Positions 28,097 to 36,476 of a DNA stretch of 51,930 bases are shown in pieces (the first letter of the stretch is position 1; each line of letters opens with the position of its first letter). The stretch covers positions 1-51,930 of the forward strand of contig CAOKQK010000015.1 in NCBI GenBank assembly GCA_948470905.1. Direction: 5' to 3'. Under the pieces are notes generated by a model. The model was not told the origin of the DNA, made no database searches, and was given only the letters and a program-made list of their open reading frames with translations. Origin of the DNA: an uncultured Lachnospiraceae bacterium. GTDB taxonomy: Bacteria; Bacillota; Clostridia; Lachnospirales; Lachnospiraceae. A program made the translations under genes and the position numbers.

Positions 28097-30203
28097 AAAA
28101 GCCGGTTTTGTACAGGGTCAGCTGATCTGTGGAATAGACAGGTGTGAACAGCTCAGCAAAGGCAGGATCACTGATCTGGTAGCTCCCCCGTTCAAAGGAA
28201 GAAATGACCACATAGGATACCCTGTATTTTTCATATAGTTCCAGATGCTCTGCGGGCTTCTCAAACATGAGCCGCAGGGCATTTTTGCGCTCTGTGGTAT
28301 CCAGCCCATGGAAATACAGGAAGGAGTCAGAGCCGCAGACCACATTCCGCCCGGTCAGGGAGGCAATCTCGTTGTTGTGGCGGTTGGTGGTCAGGAAGAC
28401 TGCGTCGGCGGGTGTGTTTTCTATTACATATTGGGCAAGGGAAACCTGTTCCGTATTGTAAAGCTGGTATTTGGAAACCCATTCCCGTCCCAAGGTCAGC
28501 ACGCCGGAGAAAGCGGCAAAAAACAGGAAGGACGCGGCAAAAAGCTTCCTGCCCTTCACATCCTTGATTTTTCCATAGAGTTCCACGCCAAAGTCGGCGG
28601 CGCCCAGACACAGCAGCAGGTATGCCACATAGAGCAGCTTATTGTTGTCATAGGTGTTTGGGGTAAAGACGATCAGTTCGCCGATCCACCAGAGGAACAG
28701 GGGCGGCAGGAAAAGTGGAGCCTTCCTGCGGTTGCAGGCACAGATTCCGCCGAGGATCAAAAGGAGCGGCATGCCGATGTTCTTGATGTAGAACCAGGGA
28801 TAGAAATCGCCCAGGTTGCCCCAGTTGAAGTGGCCCCTGACGAAACCGCCCTCCGCCACCTGCCCGAAAGTCCAGAACAGGAGCTGGGGGAGGGCAAGCA
28901 TTAAGACGGGCAGCAGATATAAGCCCCAGCCGGACAGCAGCTCGCCGGGACCTTTTTCCTTAAGATAACGTATCAGCAGACAGATCCCATAAATAACAGC
29001 AGCCAGGAAGAGTGATATCCCTGCCAGCATCAGAACGTTTGCCGTAATCCTGCCTTTTTTATCCATATATTGGAGCAGGCACATGACAGCCAGGAAGACA
29101 CCCAGGATAAAACCGCCTGTGATCCCTGTCCTTTTGGTCTCAGGGATGACCCTGCCCCACAGCCAGAGAAGGAGCCAGACCGCGCTGACAATCCCTGCGC
29201 CGAGAAAGGAATGGGTGTGGATCATGGGCAGTGCGGCAACGAAGATCCCTGCCAGGGGAAAATATTTCCGACGGTTGTGAAAGGCAGCCTGATACAGGAG
29301 CCAGAGTGTTGGGAACAGCGCCGCATAGCCAAAGAGGGTAGCGCGCTGGGGAAGGAACATGTCTGCGATCACGTTGACCCAGCGGATGTTCTGATCCACC
29401 AGGTTGGTGGGAGTCAGATAAAAGCCCGTGAAAATATCGGAGAAGGCATAGCCTTGATTCCTTGACCAGTTCACGAAATATGCAAAGCCAAAACCTCCGT
29501 TGAGGAAAAACAGGAGCAGGGTCAGCAGGGATTTGCTCAGGGAATGGAAAAGGCTGCGGGCAAACAGATAGACAGTGCCAAAAATCTGCCCCATGGCAAA
29601 TATCATGGGAAGAATGTAGGCAAAGCGCAGGGAGGAGCCAAACAGATAAAGGCTGGAGGATATACTGTCCGACAAAAAGGGGTAGGAGAGCTTCATGCCG
29701 GGCATGATGGAATATTCGGGAGGAAAGGTTTGCTGCCCGGCAATGCTGGTGATAAAGCCCAGATGCATATTCATGTCACCGTAGGCACACTGCCCTGTCC
29801 AGAGGCTGCCGTCATCCTGGGGCAGAAGGGTGTGGGTATACAGCAGACGGCACCAGACTCCCATAAAGAGAAGCAGGAGAATAAAAAATAACATATGTTT
29901 TCTAATGCATCCGGACAGCTGGCCAAAACCGGCGGCGACAGCATTCCTCCGCCGAAGGGCAAAGACAAGGACGGGAATTGCAGCCAGTGCCGCAAGTATG
30001 TGGGAAATCAGGGTAAAATCAAGGAAAAAGGAAAAAAGTACAGGAAACCACGCCAGCATAAGGGAACCGGCGGCGCTGCCGATAAGCAGCTTCGCCAGGG
30101 GCTTCTCTTTTGGATATATGGCAAAGATCAGCAGGATACCTGATAGCTGGAAGAAAAGAAAGTATGCAGCTGCCATGATGTCGCCTGTTATTGTACCGTA
30201 CAT
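28095..30203 (-). CDS. Large polytopic membrane protein, GT-C glycosyltransferase-like
   Basis: A 702-residue protein with about 14 hydrophobic helices and a C-terminal soluble domain of about 130 residues (AQYVIENTPADAVFLTTNRH onwards). The mix of an early extracellular loop with acidic residues (LLPQDDGSLWTG, YGDMNMHLGF) and a late soluble domain resembles polyprenyl-phosphate-dependent GT-C enzymes and DUF2298-type proteins, though I cannot name the family. It probably modifies a surface glycan or lipid. The ATG at 30203 is preferred: GGAGG lies 11 nt upstream and the promoter at 30299-30327 fits; a TTG-initiated frame to 30263 is less likely. Confidence 0.7.
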   Translation of the reverse strand: MYGTITGDIMAAAYFLFFQLSGILLIFAIYPKEKPLAKLLIGSAAGSLMLAWFPVLFSFFLDFTLISHILAALAAIPVLVFALRRRNAVAAGFGQLSGCIRKHMLFFILLLLFMGVWCRLLYTHTLLPQDDGSLWTGQCAYGDMNMHLGFITSIAGQQTFPPEYSIMPGMKLSYPFLSDSISSSLYLFGSSLRFAYILPMIFAMGQIFGTVYLFARSLFHSLSKSLLTLLLFFLNGGFGFAYFVNWSRNQGYAFSDIFTGFYLTPTNLVDQNIRWVNVIADMFLPQRATLFGYAALFPTLWLLYQAAFHNRRKYFPLAGIFVAALPMIHTHSFLGAGIVSAVWLLLWLWGRVIPETKRTGITGGFILGVFLAVMCLLQYMDKKGRITANVLMLAGISLFLAAVIYGICLLIRYLKEKGPGELLSGWGLYLLPVLMLALPQLLFWTFGQVAEGGFVRGHFNWGNLGDFYPWFYIKNIGMPLLLILGGICACNRRKAPLFLPPLFLWWIGELIVFTPNTYDNNKLLYVAYLLLCLGAADFGVELYGKIKDVKGRKLFAASFLFFAAFSGVLTLGREWVSKYQLYNTEQVSLAQYVIENTPADAVFLTTNRHNNEIASLTGRNVVCGSDSFLYFHGLDTTERKNALRLMFEKPAEHLELYEKYRVSYVVISSFERGSYQISDPAFAELFTPVYSTDQLTLYKTGF

Positions 30204-30257
30204 TGCCTGAGCTACCTCCGTTGTATTTAGGAACTGTGCCTGTGCAGATTTATTTCC

Positions 30258-30296
30258 GGACAATTCTTTATCATTGAATTTGCATCCGAATTGTCC
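30258..30296. promoter_or_regulatory. GGACAATTC/GAATTGTCC dyad at the start of the GT-C gene transcript
   Basis: A perfect 9-bp inverted repeat with a 21-bp spacer, just downstream of the minus-strand promoter. It is placed where a repressor or an RNA structure in the 5' leader would act. Confidence 0.55.
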
Positions 30297-30298
30297 TA

Positions 30299-30327
30299 AT
30301 TATAGCATCTTCCGCGCTGTGATGCAA
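30299..30327 (-). promoter_or_regulatory. Promoter of the GT-C-like gene
   Basis: On the minus strand TTGCAT (30327-30322), 17 nt, TATAAT (30304-30299), with a TGC extension. It diverges from the promoter at 30348-30376. Confidence 0.75.
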
Positions 30328-30347
30328 TGGGGCGGTCAGGTTGTCTA

Positions 30348-30376
30348 TTGTACATTTGGGACGGGTTTGGTATAAT
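30348..30376 (+). promoter_or_regulatory. Promoter of the acyltransferase gene
   Basis: TTGTAC (30348-30353), 17 nt, TATAAT (30371-30376) with a TTGG extension. The predicted leader is about 190 nt and contains several hairpins and the repeat at 30510. Confidence 0.75.
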
Positions 30377-30509
30377 ATCCGGGTAAGGAATGTTCCGGAG
30401 GCGCCGTGTCAAAGCGACAGCCGGAGCGCGGAAATATCCGGACGGATGACGGCTGAAAGAAGGTACGGCATGCAAAAAGTCAAATACTCGTGCAGGCACG
30501 GCATTTGAC

Positions 30510-30531
30510 TCATTGCCCGCGGGAATAACGG
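30510..30531 (+). repeat. Dispersed CATTGCCCGCGGGAATAACGG repeat, copy B
   Basis: TCATTGCCCGCGGGAATAAC-GG. It is preceded by AGTCAAAT...ATTTGACT, which makes a stem-loop. It lies in the leader of the acyltransferase gene. Confidence 0.6.
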
Positions 30532-30572
30532 CCTGCTGTGTTCATGTCTGCGGAAAGATAAGGGGAAGGTTT

Positions 30573-31742
30573 ATGGAGAGAGAGGCAGTGTCGGAAGGGC
30601 AAAATAAACGGATGGCAAATCTGGAATTGCTGCGGTGTGTGGCAATGATGATGGTGGTAGTGCTGCACTTTCTGGGAAAGGGCGGGCTGCTGCCGGAGCT
30701 GGCAGGAGAAGGCATGGGCGCATATGGCGTGACGGCGTGGGCGCTGGAGACGCTCAGCATCGCTGCAGTGAATGTGTATATGTTTATCAGCGGGTATTTT
30801 CTGAGCAGCTCGGCTTTTAAGCTGAGCAGGCTGCTGCAGCTGTACCTTCAGGTGTGGGTGTATTCCGTGGCTTTTGGGCTTTTGGGGGCGTTCACAGGGG
30901 TGCTGTCGGAGACAGCATTTGACACTCATTATATCCTCACATTGATCTTTCCTGTGACAATGGGGCATTATTGGTTTATGACGGCTTATGTGTTCCTGTA
31001 TCTCCTGCTGCCCTTTGTGGGAATGGCGGTAAGGCAGATGACAAAAAGGCAGCTGCAGACGGCTGTGGTGCTGCTTTTCCTGGTATTCTGCATTGCAAAA
31101 AGCATACTGCCTGTCCGGCTGGAGATGGATGCACAGGGTTATGACTGCCTGTGGTATCTGTGTGTGTTTGCGGCGGCGGCTTATGTGCGAAGGTTCGGAG
31201 TGGGCTTTCTGGACAGTAAGGGCAGAAGCTTTCTTTTATATATCGGCAGCTGCGGGCTGATCCTGGCCGGGACGTTGGGACTGCGTGCGGTATACTTACG
31301 GACGGGGAGCCTGGGAAGGATGCTGGGAATGTTCCTGGACTATAATCATATATTGCCTTTCCTGGCGGCTGCGGGACTTTTTGGGGTTTTTAAGGGAATG
31401 CATATCAAGGGCAGAATGGCGGGAATCATCAATCGCGTGGCACCCTGTACGCTGGGGGTCTACCTGCTTCATGAGAATCTTGGTCTGCGCTATTCCTGGC
31501 AGAAGTGGCTGGGGGCGGAGCGGATAAGCACTGTGCCGGGGCTTTTGATGGGGACGCTTGGGGCTGTGGCGGCTGTGTTTGCATGCGGCATCCTGGCTGA
31601 TATAGTGAGAAGGTGGATTTTTGGCCTTTTAAATAAAGTTTTCAGCAATATTAAGTTATACAGACGGATAGTGGAGGGGATTGCAAAGATAGACAGTGAC
31701 TTTGCGTTAAAACAGACTCAGGATAAAGAGGGCAGGGCTTAA
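30573..31742 (+). CDS. Acyltransferase 3 family membrane protein
   Basis: A 389-residue protein with about ten membrane helices. The N-terminus (NLELLRCVAMMMVVVLHFLG) carries the family's R-C and the catalytic-type His (LHF). Members O-acetylate or succinylate surface polysaccharides, teichoic acids or peptidoglycan. The ATG at 30573 has AAGGGGAAGG upstream; the frame extends to 30513 without one. It sits between two large GT-C-like proteins, so it probably belongs to a surface-glycan modification cluster (inference). Confidence 0.88.
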   Translation: MEREAVSEGQNKRMANLELLRCVAMMMVVVLHFLGKGGLLPELAGEGMGAYGVTAWALETLSIAAVNVYMFISGYFLSSSAFKLSRLLQLYLQVWVYSVAFGLLGAFTGVLSETAFDTHYILTLIFPVTMGHYWFMTAYVFLYLLLPFVGMAVRQMTKRQLQTAVVLLFLVFCIAKSILPVRLEMDAQGYDCLWYLCVFAAAAYVRRFGVGFLDSKGRSFLLYIGSCGLILAGTLGLRAVYLRTGSLGRMLGMFLDYNHILPFLAAAGLFGVFKGMHIKGRMAGIINRVAPCTLGVYLLHENLGLRYSWQKWLGAERISTVPGLLMGTLGAVAAVFACGILADIVRRWIFGLLNKVFSNIKLYRRIVEGIAKIDSDFALKQTQDKEGRA

Positions 31743-31843
31743 GAGGGATTGGCTTTAGGGAAACATGATCATCGGGGACGCCTGTTTGATCATATAAAAA
31801 CCCAAATCGCACTTTTGTAAAGTGAAATTTTTTGCTGGGAATA

Positions 31844-31872
31844 TTGCAATTGGAACTTGCATATGCTATAAT
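31844..31872 (+). promoter_or_regulatory. Promoter of the antitoxin RNA
   Basis: TTGCAA (31844-31849), 17 nt, TATAAT (31867-31872) with a TGC extension. A strong terminator follows about 90 nt downstream, and there is no ribosome-binding site. Confidence 0.75.
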
Positions 31873-31878
31873 GCCGAT

Positions 31879-31969
31879 AGGCAAAGGAAAGTGGTAATGT
31901 TTCCACTTAGGCAAAGAACGAACCCCCCGACCGTAGTGGAGTACAGTCGAGGGGTTCTTCTTTTCTTTT
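31879..31969 (+). ncRNA. Probable type I antitoxin RNA
   Basis: The transcript from the 31844-31872 promoter would run about 90 nt to the terminator at 31920-31969. Its 5' part (31883-31913, AAAGGAAAGTGGTAATGTTT onwards) is a direct repeat of 32067-32098, the strand opposite the toxin ribosome-binding site and start codon, so the RNA can pair with the toxin mRNA there. It also overlaps the toxin mRNA tail by antisense. This matches the Fst/RNAII arrangement. Confidence 0.75.
31920..31969. terminator. Shared terminator of toxin mRNA and antitoxin RNA
   Basis: GAACCCC...CGAC pairs with GTCG-AGGGGTTC across a 14-nt loop, followed by TTCTTTTCTTTT on the plus strand. It is likely used in both directions. 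Confidence 0.85.
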
Positions 31970-31992
31970 ATAGTGGTAAAGCACCCACTCGG

Positions 31993-32091
31993 CTATTCGT
32001 TGTCCTTATTGTGTCTGTCAAGCCATTTGCTGATGAGGTGGCAAACCACACCAGCTGCGACAGTCACAAGGAAAGTGGCAATTATGTCCAT
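31993..32091 (-). CDS. Fst-like type I toxin peptide (32 aa)
   Basis: A short hydrophobic peptide: MDIIATFLVTVAAGVV, then CHLISKWL and a charged tail DRHNKDNE. This is the plan of Fst/TxpA/holin-like toxins of Firmicutes: one membrane helix and a charged C-terminus that together damage the membrane or interfere with division when overproduced. GGAGGAGG lies 7 nt before the ATG. An extended -10 promoter (TGCTATAAT, 32143-32138) precedes it, with a poor -35. The convergent antitoxin RNA is described at 31879. Chromosomal copies of this module are common. No other gene lies in 31743-32372. Confidence 0.85.
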   Translation of the reverse strand: MDIIATFLVTVAAGVVCHLISKWLDRHNKDNE

Positions 32092-32137
32092 TTAAGCACC
32101 TCCTCCCGTTGCCAGGTATCGGTAGGACAACAATAAA

Positions 32138-32146
32138 ATTATAGCA
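32138..32146 (-). promoter_or_regulatory. Extended -10 promoter of the toxin mRNA
   Basis: On the minus strand TGCTATAAT ends at 32138. The -35 region 17 nt upstream (TAGAAC) is weak, as expected for a toxin promoter kept below the antitoxin promoter. The predicted leader is about 40 nt. Confidence 0.55.
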
Positions 32147-32372
32147 TACATTTTGGCATAGTTCTACATTTTTTGGTATTTATCTATGGAAGAAAAACGT
32201 ATGTGGAAGAGTAGCTGCAGATATGTTACAAAAGTGCGAATTTAATGATACTGCGCAGCATAGGGGACAAGGTTTAAAAGAGACCGGATTTTGAAAACAG
32301 GTTCATCGGGACTGGGCTTAAGAAGACAGGCAGAAGCAGGCAGGCTCCGGTTAAATTCAGAAGGGACAGGCA

Positions 32373-34535
32373 ATGGAAAAAAGGATAAAAAAGAATTTCC
32401 GCCCGGCGGCGGGGGGAAAAAATATACTGGAAAATATAGCTTTAGTGCTGCTGGCCTTTTACCCGCTGCGACACATCGGCTGGGGGCTGGACTTGTGGGA
32501 CACAGGCTATAATTATGCCAATTTTCAATATATGGGAATGGATCACATGGATCCCATGTGGCTTTTCTCCACCTATTTGGCGACCGCGGCGGGGAATCTG
32601 CTTACCAGGCTTCCAAACGGCGGGACGTTGTTCGGCATGAACCTGTATACAGGGCTGTTCGCCAGCGTGTTGGGGCTGATGGGATATTTCTTCTGCACAA
32701 GAGGCTTGAAGATGCCCAGGTGGCTTGCTTTTGCGGGGGAGTTTACGGCGCTTGGCCTCTGCTGGTGTCCCACGGCGCTTTTGTATAATTATCTCACATA
32801 TATCCTGTTCCTGGGATGCGTGATCCTGCTGTATTATGGTCTCACGAAAGAGAAAAAGGTCTGTCTGGCCGCGGCGGGGTTCTGTCTGGGAGCCAATGTG
32901 CTGGTGCGGTTCTCCAATCTGCCCGAGATGGCAATGATCGTGGCTGTGTGGGCATACGACGTGATCCTCTGGCTGGAGGAGCGGAGGAAAATCCCAGGAA
33001 AGCGCGGCACTGGGGATAAGGGCAGGGAGCCGGGCAAAGACAGGAAATCGGAAATAGCACGGAATCTGTCTGTGAGGACGCACGAAGCGGGAGGAGGCGG
33101 AAAAGGCGGGGCGGCACACAGCTTCTGGCGCAGGACGCTCGCCCACACAGGCTGGTGTCTGCTGGGGTATGCGGCGGCAGTCATAATCCTGCTTGGATGG
33201 ATACAGCTCCGCTATGGGCTGGATGAGTACGCGGCAGGGATCAGAAGGCTGTTTGCCATGACAGACAGGGCTTCTGACTACAAGCCGGCGTCAATGATCA
33301 TGGGAACAGTGGGCATCTATGTGGAAAACCTGTACTGGGTTGTGCGGATCATGGCAATCCTTGCCGCCGGGCTGCTGATGTTTATGGCGGCAGGCTTTGT
33401 GGAGGGGCTGCTGAACAGCGCAGGAGAGAAGCGGGCAGCAGCTGGCGAAGCACAGGGAGGGAAGCAGGAGGCGGAGAGCCGCAGCGCCGGGACTTTGGCC
33501 CGCAGGCCTCAGACCATGGCGCGTGTCATCCATATCGCGGTCAGAGTCCTGTGGGCGGCGGTCAGCGGCGCCATGCTCTGGTGGCTCTATCGCAGGGGAT
33601 TTTGCTCCTTTTTATTTTATACCTATGATTCCATGCTGCGTCCAGGCATTTTGTTTCTGATGCTTGCAATGCTGATCGGGGTTATCCGTATTTTCCACAG
33701 GGACAGCCCCAGGGAAGAAAAGCTGATAAGCGGCATGGTGATCCTGGTGATCCTCTTGACCTCCCTGGGCAGCAATAACCATGTCTATCCCAGCCTGAAC
33801 AACCTGTTCGTCGCAGCGCCCTATACGTTATGGGAGAGCTGGCGGTTTATCAGGTATGCGAAGAATATAAGGCTGAAACATAATCTGGTCATCTCTCCCT
33901 ATCCGGCGAAAGGGCTGCTGACGGCATTCCTGGCAATGTGCCTGTTCCAGTTCTGCCTGTTTGGAGCCAAATTCTCGTTTGCGGAGGCAACGGGGGTACA
34001 GGATGTGTCCGCCAGGGTGGAGAACAACGAAGTCCTGAAAAATATAGGCATGAGCCCCCGGAAAGCACAGTGGATGACGGAGATCAGCGCCTACGTAGAG
34101 GAGAATGGGCTGCGGGGAAAGGAAGTCATACTGTACGGAAACATTCCGGCGCTGTCCTTTTATCTGCAGATGCCCTCCGCCTTTAATCCCTGGAGTAATC
34201 TGGATTCCTACAGCCGGAGCGCGATGGAGGAGGCGCTGGAGAGAACAGCCGCCGGGATGACGGTAAGAGAGCCTTCCGGAGAACCGGGATCCGGGAAGTC
34301 GGAGAAGGAGCCTTCCGGAGGAGCCCCTGTTATTATAATGGATTGGGAATATGTGCTGTATGTGCGGGGTGGAACGGCGGCATTGGAGGCAGCGGATATA
34401 GAGGAGCGCAGACGGGACAAGATAGCAGGGGATGAAAAGCTGCTGTTATTGCTTGATTTTATGGAGAATTGGGGCTATCAGCAGACCTTTGACAACGGGA
34501 AATTTGTGGTGTACCGCAGTCTGGCGGCAGAGTAA
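32373..34535 (+). CDS. Large polytopic membrane protein, GT-C-like
   Basis: A 720-residue protein with about 11-13 hydrophobic helices, a conserved-looking first loop (WDTGYNYANFQYM) bearing Asp and Tyr as in GT-C enzymes, a charged cytoplasmic insertion (about 205-260), and a C-terminal soluble domain that starts after QDVSARVENNEVL. A linker in that domain repeats a REPSGEP/KEPSGGAP-like segment. It is probably a lipid-linked-sugar transferase or an assembly protein of the cell surface. It is a different family from 28095-30203. The start is supported by a weak AGGGAC. It ends 36 nt before the response regulator, but they have no clear link. Confidence 0.7.
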   Translation: MEKRIKKNFRPAAGGKNILENIALVLLAFYPLRHIGWGLDLWDTGYNYANFQYMGMDHMDPMWLFSTYLATAAGNLLTRLPNGGTLFGMNLYTGLFASVLGLMGYFFCTRGLKMPRWLAFAGEFTALGLCWCPTALLYNYLTYILFLGCVILLYYGLTKEKKVCLAAAGFCLGANVLVRFSNLPEMAMIVAVWAYDVILWLEERRKIPGKRGTGDKGREPGKDRKSEIARNLSVRTHEAGGGGKGGAAHSFWRRTLAHTGWCLLGYAAAVIILLGWIQLRYGLDEYAAGIRRLFAMTDRASDYKPASMIMGTVGIYVENLYWVVRIMAILAAGLLMFMAAGFVEGLLNSAGEKRAAAGEAQGGKQEAESRSAGTLARRPQTMARVIHIAVRVLWAAVSGAMLWWLYRRGFCSFLFYTYDSMLRPGILFLMLAMLIGVIRIFHRDSPREEKLISGMVILVILLTSLGSNNHVYPSLNNLFVAAPYTLWESWRFIRYAKNIRLKHNLVISPYPAKGLLTAFLAMCLFQFCLFGAKFSFAEATGVQDVSARVENNEVLKNIGMSPRKAQWMTEISAYVEENGLRGKEVILYGNIPALSFYLQMPSAFNPWSNLDSYSRSAMEEALERTAAGMTVREPSGEPGSGKSEKEPSGGAPVIIMDWEYVLYVRGGTAALEAADIEERRRDKIAGDEKLLLLLDFMENWGYQQTFDNGKFVVYRSLAAE

Positions 34536-34571
34536 AGAGGCGGATGAGGAAGAAAACATTGAAAAATAATC

Positions 34572-35285
34572 TTGCAAGGGGGCTGGATTGTTACGAAAAA
34601 TATTCTGATCGTAGAAGATGACATACACATAGGGAACGCCCTGGAAGAAACCCTCACGGGTGAGGGCTACGGGGTCCTGCGCGCCTATTCCGGCACGGAG
34701 GCGGTGCTTGTCCTGGCCGGGACAAGCCCGGACCTGGTGCTGCTGGATCTGATGCTGCCTGGCTTAAACGGTCAGGAGGTGCTGTCCCGCATCAGGGAAC
34801 TCCGGGGCGCCAGGGAGATTCCCATTATTGTCATGAGCGCCAGAGCCGATGTGGACAGCAAGGTGGAACTGCTTCTTGGGGGCGCAGTGGACTATGTGAC
34901 AAAGCCTTTTCAAATGAAAGAATTGCTGGCGCGCATTTCGGTTCATCTGAGGACTTTTCATGTGGAAAGGGATGCGGAGAGACTTCGTTTCGGGAGCCTT
35001 GAGATTTGCACGGATACCCGCAGGGCCACGGCGGGCGGGGCGGACTTAAAGCTTACAAGGACAGAGTATGCAATTTTAAAACTTTTGGTAGAGAACAGTT
35101 CCCGCGTGCTGACGAAATCCGTCCTGTTGGACAGTATCAGCCAGGATACGCCGGACTGTTCGGAGAGTTCCCTGAAGATGCATGTCAGTAACCTGCGCAG
35201 GAAACTGAAAGAGACAGGCTGCAGGGAGTATATAGAGGCGGTGTGGGGAATCGGCTTCCAGATTAAGGACGGGCAAAACCAATAA
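34572..35285 (+). CDS. OmpR/PhoB-family response regulator
   Basis: A 237-residue protein with a receiver domain (ILIVEDD; phospho-acceptor Asp in LVLLDLMLPGLNG, residue 59; Lys in VTKPFQ) and a winged-helix DNA-binding domain (LKLTRTEYAILKLLVENSSR ... LKMHVSNLRRKLKETG, then YIEAVWGIGFQI). It is the first gene of a regulator/ABC/ABC/kinase operon. The start is unclear: TTG at 34572 has no ribosome-binding site, while AAGGGGG (34577-34583) sits just before ATT at 34587, which would give the short MVTKNILIVEDD N-terminus usual for the family. A rare ATT start or an altered start codon is possible. Confidence 0.92.
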   Translation: MQGGWIVTKNILIVEDDIHIGNALEETLTGEGYGVLRAYSGTEAVLVLAGTSPDLVLLDLMLPGLNGQEVLSRIRELRGAREIPIIVMSARADVDSKVELLLGGAVDYVTKPFQMKELLARISVHLRTFHVERDAERLRFGSLEICTDTRRATAGGADLKLTRTEYAILKLLVENSSRVLTKSVLLDSISQDTPDCSESSLKMHVSNLRRKLKETGCREYIEAVWGIGFQIKDGQNQ

Positions 35286-35327
35286 TCTTTACCATATCTT
35301 TACGAATCTTATGACCGGAATCTTTAC
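35286..35327 (+). promoter_or_regulatory. Direct TCTTTAC repeats, likely response-regulator boxes
   Basis: TCTTTAC at 35286, 35297 and 35321, with TCTTATG at 35307, spaced by about one helical turn (11, 10, 14 bp). AT-rich CATATAACATTATAAG follows as a probable activator-dependent -10 region. The site sits in the 276-nt gap between the regulator and the ABC genes. The rest of this gap holds no supportable gene. Confidence 0.7.
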
Positions 35328-35561
35328 CTTTTGCTGATAACATATAACATTATAAGCTGTATTGCTGCTTATGAAAGACGGTTGTCCCTACAGCCAGACT
35401 TCCGCCGGGAGCGTGCGGCAGGATCAGCACATCTGCCAGCAGCGGGACGGTGTTGATACCTGCTGTCAGCGGCGGGACTGTTGGATTCCCGCGGAGAATG
35501 TGTCTGCGGCAGGGCTGCTGGCTTCAGGAGAGGAATCGGGAAAGGAAGGCAAAGAGCAAAA

Positions 35562-36476
35562 ATGGAATATGTTCTCCAAACGCACAATTTGAAAAAGAGA
35601 TATGGAAATTACCGGGCCCTGGACGGGCTGGACATGAATGTTCCCAGAGGATCGATTTATGGGCTGATAGGCAAGAACGGCGCCGGCAAGACCACGCTGA
35701 TCCGCCTGATCTGCGGGCTGCAGAGCCCCACGGAGGGAGATTACGAGCTTTACGGCATAAACAGCCGGGATAAGGGGATCGTGAGAGCCCGCCGCAGGAT
35801 GGGGGCGGTGGTGGAGGTGCCGTCCATCTATCAGGACATGACCGCGACGGAGAATCTGGAGGAACAGTACCGCATATTGGGCATGCCAGATTTTGAGGGG
35901 ATACCGGAGCTTTTGAAGCTTGTGGGGCTGGAAGGCACGGGAAAAAAGAAGGCTGGAAACTTCTCACTGGGCATGCGCCAGAGGCTGGGGATTGCAGTTG
36001 CGCTTTCCGGGAGTCCTGATTTCCTGGTGCTTGACGAGCCCATTAACGGGATGGATCCCCAGGGCATCGTGGAGATCAGGGAGCTGATCCTGAAGCTCAA
36101 TAGGGAGCAGGGGATCACACTGCTGATATCCAGCCACATCCTTGACGAGCTGGCCCGTATTGCCACCTATTTCGGCTTTGTGGACAAGGGACAGATGGTA
36201 AAGGAGATCAGTGCGGCTCAGTTGGAGGCGGCCTGCCGCAAATGCATCCATTTGAAAGTATCTGACACCGGGATTTTGGGCAGGGTGTTGGATGAAATGG
36301 GACTGGAGTATGCCATATTGTCCGAGAAAGAGGGGGAAATCTATGGGAAGATCGGGGTGACGGAGCTTACCCTGAAGCTTTCAGCCCAGGGCTGTGAGGT
36401 GGAATCCATGCAGGAGCGTGACGAGAGCCTGGAGAACTATTATATCAATCTGGTGGGAGGTGGAAGCCATGAATAA
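35562..36476 (+). CDS. ABC transporter ATP-binding protein (antimicrobial-peptide type)
   Basis: A 304-residue ATPase with Walker A GKNGAGKTT, signature NFSLGMRQRLGIA, Walker B FLVLDEPINGMDPQG and the His switch ISSHILDELARIA. The C-terminal extension after residue 220 is like that of the BcrA/LanF branch. It drives the ABC-2 permease encoded next, whose start codon overlaps its stop by 8 nt. I chose the ATG at 35562 because the N-terminus MEYVLQTHNLKKRYG matches the family; the ribosome-binding site is AAGGAAGG about 12 nt upstream. Confidence 0.93.
   Translation: MEYVLQTHNLKKRYGNYRALDGLDMNVPRGSIYGLIGKNGAGKTTLIRLICGLQSPTEGDYELYGINSRDKGIVRARRRMGAVVEVPSIYQDMTATENLEEQYRILGMPDFEGIPELLKLVGLEGTGKKKAGNFSLGMRQRLGIAVALSGSPDFLVLDEPINGMDPQGIVEIRELILKLNREQGITLLISSHILDELARIATYFGFVDKGQMVKEISAAQLEAACRKCIHLKVSDTGILGRVLDEMGLEYAILSEKEGEIYGKIGVTELTLKLSAQGCEVESMQERDESLENYYINLVGGGSHE

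Noticed and set aside
34544-34621. 25-codon peptide gene before the response regulator
   Set aside because: It has a moderate ribosome site but an all-polar sequence and overlaps the regulator; kept only as a note on its start.
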